Of a DNA stretch of 64,000 nt, positions 11,791-22,959 are shown piece after piece. Source of the stretch: Lycocorax pyrrhopterus obiensis. Taxonomy: Eukaryota; Chordata; Aves; Passeriformes; Paradisaeidae. The translations under genes and the position numbers were made by a program. Position 1 is the first letter of the stretch. Every line of letters starts with the position of its first letter. The notes beneath the pieces are model-generated. The model was not told where the DNA came from, did no database searches, and was given only the letters and a program-made list of their open reading frames with translations. The stretch spans positions 682,001 through 746,000 of the forward strand of contig JACSVZ010000007.1 of the NCBI GenBank assembly GCA_014706295.1. Direction: 5' to 3'.

Positions 11791-11934
11791 GTCTCCCGGA
11801 CCAAGCACACCCCAAGCACTGGCTGGGCAGGGCGCTGGCAGAGCCTCCCCGGGGTGTCCCCCACTGTGTCCCCAACAGTTGGTGGTTGGGGGTGTCACAA
11901 GGCTGTGGTTGGGGACACGTGTCCCTGTCACCGA

Positions 11935-11940
11935 TATAAG
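11935..11940 (+). promoter_or_regulatory. PRG2: TATA box of proteoglycan-like copy B (PRG2)
   Basis: GATATAAGGG is followed by GGGCAGAGCCCCCCAAG and an AGGTGAGG donor near 11,973. This matches the mirrored promoter of copy A. It implies a noncoding first exon of about 20-30 nt spliced to the exon carrying the start codon at 12,417. Confidence 0.6.
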
Positions 11941-12416
11941 GGTGGCAGTGGGCAGAGCCCCCCAAGACCGAGGTGAGGAGCGCAGACAGGGACATGGGGG
12001 TGGGCTCAGCCCTCAGCTGCCAGGGTTGGGGGTTCCTGATTCTGGCATCGGGGGGCTCCGGAGTGCCAGGGCGGGGGGGAGGGGGGAGGCACGGTGGGGG
12101 ACAGAATGGCACAGGGTGCCCAGGGGAGGGGGTGACCCAAGGGTTGGAGGTGAGGAAGTGGGCACATGGTGGGCGCAGGAGGGCTGGGGTCTGTGGGGAT
12201 GGCACTGGGGGTGACAGAGGGGATGGGGCATGGAGTGGCACGGGGGATGGCGGAGGGACAGCGGGGATATGGGGGGGGTTTCTGAGGGGATGTGGGGAGG
12301 ACAGGGTGACGCTGGGGCTGGCAGAGGGCCCGTGGAGGTGTCCTGAGGCTGGCCGAGGGTGACGGGGCTGTGGGATCTCCCGAGGGTGCCAGTGGTGTCC
12401 CCGGTGTCCCCGTGCC

Positions 12417-13504
12417 ATGCGGCCCTGCCTGCTGATCGCCCTGGCCTTGCTGGGCACAGTTCCCGTCAGCCACTCCGGTGAGTGCCCCCCACACCCCACC
12501 TGCCCATGGGGACATCCTGGGGCCACCCCTGATCCCAGGGTGACACAGCCGGTGTCCCCAGCTCTTGCCAGCCCTGTGGCGGAGGACGAAGAGGATGTGA
12601 CAGAGCTGGAGGTGCCCGAGGAGTACGGCGGGTGCCTGGGGGCCAGTGACAAGCGGGCACTCAGTGTCCCCAGCATGCCGGGCACCGCCACCTGCCGCTA
12701 CGTCGTCGTCTCCCGCTGCCGAAGCTTCCGCCAAGCGCAGGTGGGATGGGGTGGGGTGGTTGGGGTGTCAGGGCGGGGGCACCAGTGCCCCCCTGTGACA
12801 GCCGTGTCCCTGCAGCGCATCTGCGCCCGGCGCTTCTGCGGGCGCTTGGCCTCGATCCACGATTCCCGCACCAACGCCTTCCTGCTGCTCCTGGCGCGCC
12901 GGCACTCCAACGCCGGCCAGGTCTGGATCGGCGCCGTCAGCCAGCCCGCTGTAAGGACCCCTGCCCCACACCCACCGCCCTGGCCTCGGGGCACCCTGCC
13001 TGCTCCCAGTGTCCCCAGTGCCCACCTGGGTGCTCCAGCCTTGTCCCAGCATTCCTAGTGCCCACCCTGGATGTCCCATTCCCATCCCACTGTCCCCAGG
13101 GCTGGGGGTCCCCACACGCTTTCTCCCCTGGCAGATCCCAAACCCGAGCTGCCACTGGACCGACCGGAGCCCCTGGAACTACAGCCAGTGGGTGCCCGGG
13201 CACCCCTTGCCCGGCCGCCGCTTCTGCACCGCCCTCTGCACCAACAGTCAGTGGGGGCTCTCGGGGAGGTCGGGGGGAGACCCTGCCCATGGGATGGGAG
13301 GAGGGTGCTGAGGGGCTCGGGATGGGGAGGTGGCACCGGGGGGCTGGTATAGGCCATCTGGGAGGTATCCCTGAGGGCTGGAGGGTGTCCCTGGAGGTGG
13401 GGGTGCTGGTGGGCGATGGGCTGATCCCCCCTCTTCTCTCCCCAGACGGGCTCTGGAGGAGCGTGCGTTGCAGGAGGCGGCTGCCCTTCATCTGCGAGAT
13501 ATGA
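12417..13504 (+). CDS. PRG2: Bone-marrow proteoglycan / major basic protein-like (PRG2), copy B
   Basis: Secreted granule protein of the PRG2 family. Five exons: 12417-12477, 12562-12740, 12816-12950, 13135-13246, 13446-13504, 181 aa. The domain order is a signal peptide (residues 1-20), an acidic pro-segment (VAEDEEDVTELEVPEEYGG), then an Arg-rich C-type lectin-like domain starting at TCRYVVVSRCRSFRQAQ. That domain contains QVWIGAV, SPWNYSQWVPGHP and a C-terminal GLWRSVRCRRRLPFICEI nearly identical to the end of human MBP (RRLPFICSY). The acidic pro-piece followed by a cationic lectin fold is the hallmark of MBP, where the pro-piece neutralises the toxic mature protein. The mature region is rich in Arg, as expected. 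It faces copy A across a minisatellite, and its 3' end converges on TNKS1BP1. The PRG2/PRG3 split is mammalian, so the symbol denotes the family. Confidence 0.9.
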
Positions 13505-13585
13505 GGGGCTCAGCTCCCCCAGGTTCCCCCAGGCCTCCCCTCCCCCTGTCCCCCCACGGGGGGCTGCACCCCTGCCTCGGAGCTC

Positions 13586-13591
13586 AATAAA
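13586..13591 (+). terminator. PRG2: Poly(A) signal of PRG2-like copy B
   Basis: AATAAA lies 82 bp after the stop codon at 13502-13504. The convergent TNKS1BP1 signal lies only about 180 bp further on, so the two transcripts end almost tail to tail. Confidence 0.85.
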
Positions 13592-13770
13592 GTCTTGGTG
13601 TCAACACCCACCCCACGGCGGGCACAGAGGGGTTTTGGAGGTGTCCCTCGTTTCCTGCACAGCTCCTGTGTGGGCAATGGACGTCGCAGTGTCCCCTCCC
13701 CAAGGACCTCTGTGATCCCCACGCAGGGCCCGGGAGAACAGCCAGGACCCCCTGAACTGACCAGCGAGGT

Positions 13771-13776
13771 TTTATT
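13771..13776 (-). terminator. TNKS1BP1: Poly(A) signal of TNKS1BP1
   Basis: TTTATT on the + strand (AATAAA on the complement) lies about 470 bp downstream of the TNKS1BP1 stop codon, giving a 3' UTR of roughly 480 nt between 14,242 and about 13,755. No other AATAAA is seen in that interval on this strand. Confidence 0.8.
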
Positions 13777-14242
13777 GTCAGTGGCAGCGGCACCACGAGC
13801 CGGACCCGTTGCCCTGTGTCCGGGGCCATACACGAGCAGGGGGGAGGGGAAGGGGTGGCTCGTGCCCAGCCCCAGCCCCTTGGGGACCACGGGAACAGGG
13901 TACAGTGGGGGGATGGGGAGGAGGTGTTGGGAAGACAGGGACCCTGCGAGCTCGTACAAAGTGCATAGGTGAGTGTGTGTGTGTGTCCCCATGGGAGGGG
14001 ACAGCCCTGGTCCGGGGACAGCGGCCGTCGGCGTCGGGGAGTGAGCCTGGAAGTGACACAGCGGGGAGGGGGTGAGGACCCTGCAGGGCCCCCCCAGGGG
14101 TGACCCAGCCCGGGGGGACCCAGCCAGAGCAGACAGGAGGGAGGGGGCTGCCCCTCAGCAGTGCAGACCCCAGAGATATGGGGAGGCCTGAGCTGGGGGA
14201 GTGTGTCCCCAGCACTGCCCCAAATCCCACACTCACCCCCGC

Positions 14243-17200
14243 TCAAGGCTTCTTCCTTTTCAGCTTCAGCGCCTGCAGCCAGTGGGGGGGAGAGGCCTCG
14301 GATCTGGGGTGTTGGCACAGCCTCAGCACGAGCTCCCCAAAACCAGCCCCGGCACCCAGACCAATCCCCTCAGCCCCTCTTTTGCCCCCATGAGGCTCCT
14401 GGCCCCACACTCACCCTGAGGATTTCTCTGGCTTGGGGGGCAGGGTCGGGGGTTTCCCACTCACACCAGGGATCTTGCAGGACTTGGAGCGCTGCACGTG
14501 GGGGTCCTTAGGAGGGGTCCCCTTGCTGTCCCCTGACGATGTCCCCTCCTCGGCTGAGCGGTTGCGACCCCTCAGCTTGGCCTGGTGGCAGAGAGAGAGG
14601 TCAGGGGGACACACAGTGCTCTGCCCCCCAAATCTCCCCACTGCCTCCTCCCTGCCTTTAGCCAGCCCCCAGCCCCACCCCGCCTCAGTTTCCCTGTGTT
14701 CCCCCTCCCTTGCACAGGAGTCCGAGGGTCTCACCTTGATGGCGGAGGCGCTGAGGCCGGGAAAGAGCGGCACCTTGACCCCCCTGCCCGAGGGGGAGCT
14801 GCGCATCCGCCGGCTCCGGGGCTCCTCCACTGCCTCCTCGTCGGAGGACGCTGCCGGGGCTGGCCGGGGCTCTGTGGGGACACAGGGACAGTGTCACCAC
14901 AGCACTGTGCCAGGACAGACACCCCGCTCCCGTCCCCATGCCCGCTGGGCTCACCCGTGGAGTCCCGGAAGATCCAGCTGTCCCCCTCGGTGGCGGTGGG
15001 GCGCACGGACGGTGCCCGGTGCTGGCGCTTGCGGCCCAGGCTGGCCTTGCTGCGGAACACGCTGCTGTCCAGGAGCTCCGTGTCCTGCTGAGCCCGGGGG
15101 ACGGGTCAGAGCTGGCACGAGGAGCCCAGGGACCCCCCACCCCAGCCAGCACACCCACAGTCCCCACAGCAGTGCTGGGGGCCCTCAACCCACGGCTGTC
15201 CCTGGGGGCAGCAGGGTCAGAGGGCAAAGCCCCATCCACAGACACGTCCTGTGACAGCCAGGCAGTCCCAGGACATACAGGGTGACTGGAATCTCCCCAC
15301 TCACCTCCAGAAGAGGAAATTCCTGCCCCTGCTCCACGGACCCCTCGGGCTGGGGGGTACCCAGAGAGAGCCGCTGCTCCCCCCAGCCCGAGGAGCTCTC
15401 CCCATCCGGGTGGTCTGAGGACTGTTCCTCACTTCCTGTGTCCGCTGGGATCCCACTGGCAGCCTCTGGCAATAGAGGGGGGGCCCTGGCGCTCTGCGGG
15501 GCAGCGGCTGGCTCAGAGGGGTCCTTCTCCTCCTTGCAGGGGCTGGGTGACTCACTCCGGGGGGGCTCCACAGCCGGGGAATCAGCTGGAATGTCATCCA
15601 TCGATGGGCTGGGGGCCGACCTGCTTGGGAGACAAAACCCCAGAGTTGCTTCAGCCCTGGATAACACAAGCCCTGCCCCAAACCCCTCCGTCTGCCTCAG
15701 GGGAAGCTGCTCCCTCCCAGCCACCACCGGTGGCCTCCTTACCCGTGCTCTGGGCCGATGTCCCCTCCCAGGCTCCGCTCCCCCGCGCCAAGGTCCCGGC
15801 TGCGGGCTAAACAGCGGGCGCCAAAGGCACTCGCCCACTCCTGGCGCCTGGCCTCGGCATCCTGCGGCTCCACACTCCAGCTGTCCGGGTCCTGGCTCCA
15901 GCGGGCACTGCCCACATCCAGAGAGAGATCCCTGTGCCAGCCTGCCTGGGGGGGGGGGGCTGTGGCAGGACCCCGGACACGGAGCCATCCGAGGCTCCGG
16001 CACTGCAGGGGTCTGGCACCCGCTCTGTCCCGATGACACCGAACTGGTTGTGGCACTCAGCTGCTCTGAGCTCCTCAGCCCAGTCCCTGCTGCCAGAGCT
16101 GTCACGCTCCTGCTGGTGGGCACCGCCCCAGCTGGGCTCCTGGGCCAGGGGATTGGGGTGGTGGAAGCTGGGCATGTCCTCCACACCACCCCTGACCAGC
16201 TCGGTCTGCCTGACGCTGCCCTCACCGGGCCAGCTCAGCCGGGCCGGGATCAACTCCTGCTCTTCCTCCCCGGGGGTCACGGAGCTGTGCTCCCCATCCT
16301 GGGCTCCTCCACTGGGGCTGAACTCTCTGTCCTGGGCCTCCACATCCCTGGTGCTGGATCTGTCATTCCAGACAGCTCCGCTGGGGCTGAACAACTCCCC
16401 ACTCCGGGTCTCCATGTCCCCGGTGCTGTGCCTGCCATCCCTGGCTGCTCTGTTGGGTGTGAATTCACTGTCCTGGGTCTCCAGGTCCCTGGTGCTGGAT
16501 CTGTCACCCCAGGCTGCTCCACTGGGACTGAACTCATCCTGGGTCTCCATGCCCCTGGTGCTGCATACATTGGCTTCAACCAGCCTGCTGGGGCTAAACT
16601 CCTGGTCCCGGCTCTCCGTGTCCCTGGTGCTGGATCTGTCATCCCAGGCCGGCCTGCTGGGGCTGAACTCTTGGTCCCGGCTCTCCGTGTCCCTGGTGCT
16701 GGATCTGTCATCCCAGGCCGGCCTGCTGGGGCTGAACTCTTGGTCCCGGCTCTCCGTGTCCCTGGTGCTGGATCTGTCATCCCAGGCCGGCCTGCTGGGG
16801 CTGAACTCCTGGTCCTGGCTTTCCATTTCCCTGTATTCACCAGTCCAGGCTGGTCTCCTGGGGCTGAACTCCCTGTCCTGGCTTTCCATGTCCCTGATTT
16901 CACCAGTCCAGGCTGGCCGGCTGGGGCTGAACTCACGGTCCTGGCTCTCCATGTCCCGGGTGCTGTACCTGTTATCCCAGGCCGCTCCGCTGGGGCTGAA
17001 TTCCTGGTCCCGGGAATCCACGTTCCCGGTGCTGTACTCGCTGCCTTCAGCCCAACGGCTGGGGCTGAACTCCCGGTCCTGGCTCTCCATGTCCCTGGGG
17101 TTATACCCCCTGTCCCAGGCTGGCCGGCTGGGGCTGAGCTCCTTATCTGGGCTCCCAGCATCCCCAGTGCTGGATCTGCCAGCCCAGCCCAGCGTTAAAT

Positions 17201-20200
17201 TCTCGTCCTTGCTCCCAGCATCCCGGCTGCTGTATTTACTGGCCCAGTCCGGGGTGAGCTCCCTGTCCTTCATCTCCGTCTCCCTGCGGCTGTACCTGCC
17301 TGCCCAGGCGGGCTGCCCGGAGCACGGCTCCTTGTCCAGCTGCCGGACGTGTCCGGTACCAAGGCCACTGCCCCAGTCGGCCTGTCCGGAGCCGAGCTCC
17401 TCCGTGCTGCCATAGCCCTGGCCCCACTTGGCTGTGCTGGCACCGAAGTCTGGATCCTGCAGGCAGCTCTCCCCAGTGCCAAGGGACTGGGACCAGTCGC
17501 TGCAGCCCAGTTTCGTGTCCCCCATCAGCTCCGCTGTTCTGTAGTCACCACTCCATCTCTCCCGGGCAGTGCTGTCCTTGTCACCGTGGGTGCTGTCCCA
17601 GCTGGATTTGGTCCCAAATTCCTGGTCCTGCTTGGTCTCAGCAGGCCAGTCTCTCCCCCTGGACACACCCGGGTGGCTCCAGTCGAAGGTGCTGTCCTGG
17701 CGAGGGCGGCCAATGCCAAACTCACTGCACAGGTCCTTCCGTGACCAGCCCAGCAGGTTCTGGGGGAAAAAAGGGGAGAGGAGTTAGAGGAGACGTAGGT
17801 TAGAAAGGGGAGAGGAGCTCGAGGGGGGCACAAGCCTGGCTCCCACAGCAGCAGAGCTGGGGAGGAAGGGACACAGTGGGGACACAGCACAGCGGGGACA
17901 CAGCACAGCGGGGCCAATCCTGAGGGGAGGGCAGACCCCACCACCCGCCCCTCAGCACACAGTCCTGCTCACCCTCCATCCACCACCCACCCGTCCTGTC
18001 CCATCCCACTGCTCCCTGGAGGGAGGAGGAGCCCAGCGCACACCGACCCTGCGGAGCCCCCCACACCCCTCACCTCCGGAGAGCTGTGGACCCCGGGTGA
18101 CGCCAGCAGCTCCGTCAGCCAGCGCGGGTCGGCGTGGGGGTCAGGGCCCTGCGAGGGTCCTTCAGCCTGGCCCGGACCCCCGGGACCCTGCAGGCTCTTG
18201 GGGCCATCACCTGCCCAGGCTGAGTCAGCTGGAGCAGCTGGATCTGGGGGGGCTGGATCCAGGGGGGCAGCTGTGGTGAGCCTGGGCTGCGTGGGGGACT
18301 CAGGTCCAGCAGGCTCCTGGCCAGGCTCTGTCACGTGAAGTGGGGAGCGGGACACGGAAGCATCCCGCTCTGCCTCCCCTTCCTCCTCCTCCTCCTGTGC
18401 CGAGCCCTCAGCCTCTCGCTGGGCCACGGGACCCCCTGGGCACGGAGCCCCCTCCGCCTCCTGGCTGTCAGATCCTTCAGACCCGCTGTCCTTCGGAGGG
18501 CCGGGGGCCGTAGCCTCCCCATCCAACTCCCCCTCTTCGGAGAGCCCCGAGTCAGGTGTCTCCCGGATGGGGGAGCGGGCAGGGAAGGCTGGCAAGCGTG
18601 TCCCCCGCGACGGGAACGTCCACTCAAAGGACTGGGAAAGGCTCCAGCCAGACTCGCTGCCCAGGGAGGGCTCTGACAGGAGGTCTCCAGGTCGGGGCAG
18701 GGCGCTCAGCGAGCCCCCCAGCTCCCCCAGGCCCTGCCCCGGGGGCGGGGGCCGCAGAACCCCCTCTGAGGAGCGCCGGAGCCCCCCATCCCGGGGAGGG
18801 GGGTTGAAATCAGGACCCTCAGGGGACTGTGGGGACAGTGCAGAGTCATCGGGTCCCTCTGGGGAGCCTGGGGGACGAGAGGCTTTGGCAAGGGGTGGGC
18901 TGGGTGGGCCCGGGCACTCGGCAGCAGCCTCGGGGGAGCCGGGGGGGCAGGTGACTCGCGGGGGCAGTTCGGGAGTGCCAGGGGGGCTGGCAGCGCTAGG
19001 GGATCCCTCCCCCGGTGTGTGTGGGGAGCCGGGGGAACGGGAGACGCTGAGCTGGGGTTCGGTGGCCGAGGGAGCACCCGGGGCCTGGATGGAGGTGATG
19101 GGGACCTTGGCTGGAGGCCCAGCGGGGGATTCAGGGGAGCCGGGGGGCAATGTGGGGGAGTCGGGGGCCAGGAGCTCAGGGGGGGCATCAGGGGAGCCAG
19201 GGGCCGGGGCAGAGGGCTCGGCAGGCTGGAAAGGAGCTCCTGGGGCCGGGGCTGGGCAGGTGGGAGGCCTCGGGGAGCCTGGAGGTCCGAGGGCACCCAG
19301 CTGTAGAGAGGAAAGCTGTGGAAAGAGCCGGCAGGGGTCGCGTCAATCAAGAGGCACCTCCAAACGCCATCCATCGCAAAGCCAGCCCCCCAAGCCTCTG
19401 GAGGGTCCCTCCCTCCAGCCCTGCTCCCCCTCCCTGCACCCGGGGCCAGAAGTGCCCGTGCTGCGTGCCAGCACCAGGCTGCTCCTGCGTGACTCAACCA
19501 GGGCGGCTCCCGGTGCCCCAGCCCCGCTCCCTGCCCGGCCCCCCGCTGCCCCCAGAGCGCCTGGACAGATGGAGAGAAGAAATGAAGCAGGAAGAAGTCA
19601 GAACCCCCCAGCACAGCCCCCTGCCCTGCCTGCAGCTGGCATCCCCCTGCCCAGCGCTGGCGGGGTCTGCCCCTCACCGGGTGACCTGGTGCCGCTGCCC
19701 AGGCTGCCACCCGTGGTGTCACCGCGGCCCAGTGTCCCGGTCACCGCCCTGAGCGAGCACGGCACGGGGAAAGCGGCTGGCGGGGTGCCCGCGGGGCCTG
19801 CCCTGCCACATACCTGCCAGGTCACCGAACCCCAGCCGGTGACTCACGGCTGCTCCCTGCCCACGCCTGGCACCGGTGCTGGCACACGCCACCCCCACAG
19901 CCCCAGGCCCCTCACCGGGCTCTCGGCACAGGGGGCACTGACCCCCTTCCCCAGGAAGGGGCGGCCAGCACCCCAAGGAGAAAGGAGAGACACGCACCCC
20001 ACAGAGAGGGAGCCCCGGAGGAGACAGGAGAGCCCCGAAGGAGAGAGCCCAGGAGCGGAGCCGCCATGGCGCCGGAGGGCGAGGCCAGCACTCACGTCAG
20101 GGGGGGACGGCGGCCTCCGGCGTCCGCGGGGGTCCCCGGCACAGCTCGGCCCGGCTGGGGGGGAGCTGCCGCAGAGAGAAAGGGGGAAGGAGGGTAAATC

Positions 20201-21716
20201 CCACGGGTAAACCCCACGGGTCAATCCCACTGTGTGCCTCAGCGCTACTCTCCCACCACCCACGAGGCACCCCTGCCCCAAACCACCCTTCGAGGACGCA
20301 GGGTACAGGGGTCGGGCCCTGCCACGGCTGCACAGTCTCTGGCTTGGGCTGCCAGGGGAAGGAGGCAAAGTGGCCCCAGCTCCTCTTCCGGAAAGTTTTC
20401 GGTCCTTTGGGAGCGACTTTCTCACACTCCGGTTCAGAGCAGCCCCCGCCCAGCTCTCCCTGAGGTGCCCGGCTCTCGGGAGCGTGGCCAAGCCCTGGCT
20501 CTGGCCCAGGACATCCTGCAGCTGGGAGTCCCGCCGATCTGCCTGCTCCCTGTGCCCTGCCATGGCCCAGCAGGGAAAAAATAGCAAGGCTGGAAAACCA
20601 GGAGCATTTCCTGGGGGTGCGACCCCCTGCCTGTTACTCCCAGCCCAGCGGCTGGCTCGGAGCTCGCCCGCAGGCAGCTCCTGGCCTGGGACGGCCCGTC
20701 CTGCGGTCGGCGCCGGCCGCCCCGGCCTTCCCACGGAGGCAGCTCGAGGCACTGCAGCTCGGGAGGAACCCGGGCCCCGTGCCGGCGACCAGACCTCAGC
20801 TCCGTTACATTCCCAGCCCCGGGACGGCTCGGAGCGATATCCCCTGTTCCCACTGCCACTCTCCTCCCGGCGTCAGCCCGCGGGCCCTCACCTCGTCTCA
20901 GCCACAGGGTGTCCGTCGTCCCCCATTCCCGCTGCCGCAGGCTGGGGCACCCGGGGGGCTTCGCCGGCGGGGTCTCCGTCAGCCTCCCCGCTGGGACGCT
21001 TCCGGAAGGCAGCAAAGGTCTTGGAGCCGAAGCGGGAGGAGGGGTCGGTGCAGAAGGGCGAGGGCCAGGCCCGGTCTGGGCTGCCTGGGCCCTCCCTGCT
21101 GTCCATCCTGGCCAGGATCTCCTCCACGGTGGTGCCGGGGAACCGCTCCGGCCTGGCGGCCACCGGCACTGGCGTCACCTTGAAGGGCGCCGGGCCCTTG
21201 CGCGAGGGGGTTGGCGGGGCCGGGGGCACCTCCTCCTCGGTGGCTGCGACCGGGGGCGACGAGAGCCCCTTCCCGTTGGGGGTCTCGGGCGACTTGACAG
21301 CGAAGGAGGGGCGCCGGAGGGGCCCCCCCGCGCCTCCCCCGCTGTAGGGCTGGGGCCCGGCCAGGCGGTTCATCTTCTCGGCCGAGGGCAGCTCGGGCCG
21401 GGAGTGCCGCGGGCCCGGCGCGGGGGGCGGCACCGGGGGCTTGGCGGGCACGGCCGGCTTGGGCAGCACGCGGGGCTTGGGCCGCACTGGCGGCTTGGGG
21501 CGCGCGCTGCCTGCGGAGAGCAAGGGGGGACGGAGTCAGCGGAGCGGTGCGGCCCCCCGCAACTGGGAACAGCCCCAGCGACCCCCCCCCGCCCCGACAC
21601 CCCCCCAGCCCGGGGCACTGACCTTTGTCGGGGCTGCCGGCCAGCCCGGCCCCTCCAGCGCCGGCGGGGGAGGCGCAGGGCACGGCGGGGCAGAGGGGCT
21701 GCGGCTGGGAGGCCAT
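14243..21716 (-). CDS. TNKS1BP1: TNKS1BP1 (TAB182), tankyrase-1-binding protein, with two apparent frameshifts
   Basis: Large, mostly disordered cytoskeletal/nuclear scaffold that binds tankyrase and the CCR4-NOT complex. Ten coding exons (complement): 21623-21716, 20892-21510, 20096-20154, 18074-19300, 15743-17759, 15305-15623, 14955-15087, 14735-14871, 14415-14581, 14243-14303; about 1,610 aa if repaired (human 1,729). Matches to human include PELPSAEKMNRLAGPQPYS, TTVEEIL, LSQSFEWTFP, LLGWSRKDL, NQFGVIGTERV, DTELLDSSVFRSKASLGRKR, NRSAEEG, VQRSKSCKIPG, LPPKPEKSSG and the tail WLQALKLKRKKP. The largest exon carries 23-residue repeats (consensus SPSRPAWDDRSSTRDTESRDQEF). Two one-base frame breaks fall in G runs at 20100-20106 and 15948-15959. 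They may be sequencing errors rather than gene loss, because everything else is conserved. Confidence 0.92.
15948..15959 (-). other. TNKS1BP1: 12-base G/C homopolymer with apparent frameshift in TNKS1BP1
   Basis: Upstream of the run the coding frame reads NQFGVIGTERVPDPC; downstream the sensible frame is shifted (SLDVGSARWSQDPDSW to GGDIGPEHG, then a correct phase-2 donor). A run of 13 or 10 would join the frames, and the exon length then also gives the phase needed by the next exon. The 12-base count is what this assembly shows. Confidence 0.7.
16590..17130 (-). repeat. TNKS1BP1: Coding tandem repeat of 69-nt units in TNKS1BP1
   Basis: Units begin around TCCCTGGTGCTGGATCTGTC on the + strand, at 16,621, 16,690 and 16,759, exactly 69 bp apart and almost identical. 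Flanking units are more diverged and of slightly different length. Each encodes a variant of the 23-residue Ser/Arg/Asp-rich motif that also occurs, in another form, in mammalian TNKS1BP1. The near identity of the central units indicates recent copying or conversion. Confidence 0.85.
20096..20154 (-). other. TNKS1BP1: Short TNKS1BP1 exon with a 7-C run that creates a stop
   Basis: The exon has good splice sites and encodes RAELCRGPPRTPEAAVPP, aligned with human AECREEHSKTPEERSLPSD. With seven G on the + strand (20100-20106) the frame ends in TGA just before the donor. With six it would read PPD and exit in phase 0, as the next exon requires. This is therefore an apparent 1-bp insertion. Confidence 0.65.
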
Positions 21717-22900
21717 GGCGACGCTGGGACGTGGGGGGCACGGTGCGGGGTCAGCCTCTGCGGAGAGAGGGAGAATCGTTTTGGGGAGCGCCCCGAGCCT
21801 GGGGGAACCCAACCACCCCGTGGGGCCCTGTGCCGAGCCCTGTCCGGCTGTGCCAAACGGCGATCACGCCGTGGTGCCACCCTCAGCACATCGGGCCCGG
21901 CTCACCTGAGCCAGCCTGGCCCCGGCAGCAGCCCCAGACACCGCCCCAACCCCCCCGGAACCACCCCGACCCCACGCTAGACCCCCTAACGCCGTGGGGC
22001 CCCTCCCTTACCTGTCTGACCCTGCGCTAACCTGTCCCAACACACACGTGTCACTCTCACCGACCTTCGCCAACCCCCCGGCGCCGGGCTGGCCCCCAGT
22101 TTAACCCAGTCCCCACCCTCAGCTCCCTGCCCAGGCTCCCCCCCGGCCCCCCCGAGCCCCCGGCTGCCCGGGAGGCACCGCCCGGCCCCCCGAGACCCTC
22201 CGCCAGCCCCTCGCAGGGGCCGCGGGTGCCCCGCTCACCTTCCCCACATCAGCCGCATGTCGGGGGCGGGCCGGGGACGCACGTGAGGGGCGCAGAGCGG
22301 GCGGGGAGGAGGGGTTAGTGTCCCCACGGGTCTCACGCTGCCGCCGCCGCCGCCTCTCCCGTGACTCACCGGGGCTGCGGGGACAGGAAAAACCCGCTCG
22401 GTGCCTCCTCCCGGCCCTGCCCTCCCCTCCCCGCCTCGCTCCCTCCTGCCCCGCCGGGGTCCACCCTCCCCAAGACCGCCCTCCTCTCGCCTTCCACGGG
22501 GGAACCGCCGCCACAACCCACATCTGGAAACCATCGGGCCCGTTTCCCAGCCCGGGATGGCGGCGGGGCCCCGGGATGCGGGTCCGGCCCCCCGGGGGTC
22601 CTCCGCCAGCGCGGCCTACCCTCGTTGCCACGACAACGAAGCCTCCGATCGAGTGGCTGAGTAGGCCGCGACCGCGGCCTAGCGCCGTCCCCATGACAAC
22701 GAAGCCCCCCCACTCAATTCGAGGGTCCCGGGCCCACGTTGCCCGGCGGGGCCGAAGCCGCGTGGTCCCCCGGCGGGCGCCACGGGCCCGGGGGGATCCC
22801 GGTTCCCCGCAGCCCCGTCCCGGCAGAGAGACCCCCACTCACCCTGCACCGGCGCTGCTCATGCATATTCATGAGCCCCCAGGCCACGCCCCCCGAGGCG
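21717..22900 (-). promoter_or_regulatory. TNKS1BP1: TNKS1BP1 5' noncoding exons and CpG island
   Basis: The start-codon exon begins at an acceptor next to 21,757, leaving a 41-nt 5' UTR in that exon. Two alternative upstream donors are visible on the complement: GGGGAAG/GTGAGC near 22,236 and GTGCAGG/GTGAGT near 22,841. Both lie in CpG-rich DNA, suggesting alternative first exons. The distal one sits beside an inverted repeat GCTCATG-CATATT-CATGAGC (22857-22876) containing an octamer-like ATGCATAT. Spliced uATGs in these leaders stop before the main start. No TATA box was seen. Confidence 0.5.
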
Positions 22901-22959
22901 AGGGGGCGGGGCAGAGCGGCGCCGCGTGGCGGGCGGACCATCGAGAGGGGTGGCTAGAG

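Noticed and set aside
11200..11800. Regularly spaced repeats considered as a CRISPR-like array
   Set aside because: The units are contiguous tandem copies without unique spacers, in a vertebrate intergenic context: a minisatellite.
15282..17198. Open frame of 638 codons on the + strand
   Set aside because: It lies antisense to the repetitive exon of TNKS1BP1 and is open only because of base composition and repeats; the complement matches TNKS1BP1 with splice sites and correct phases.
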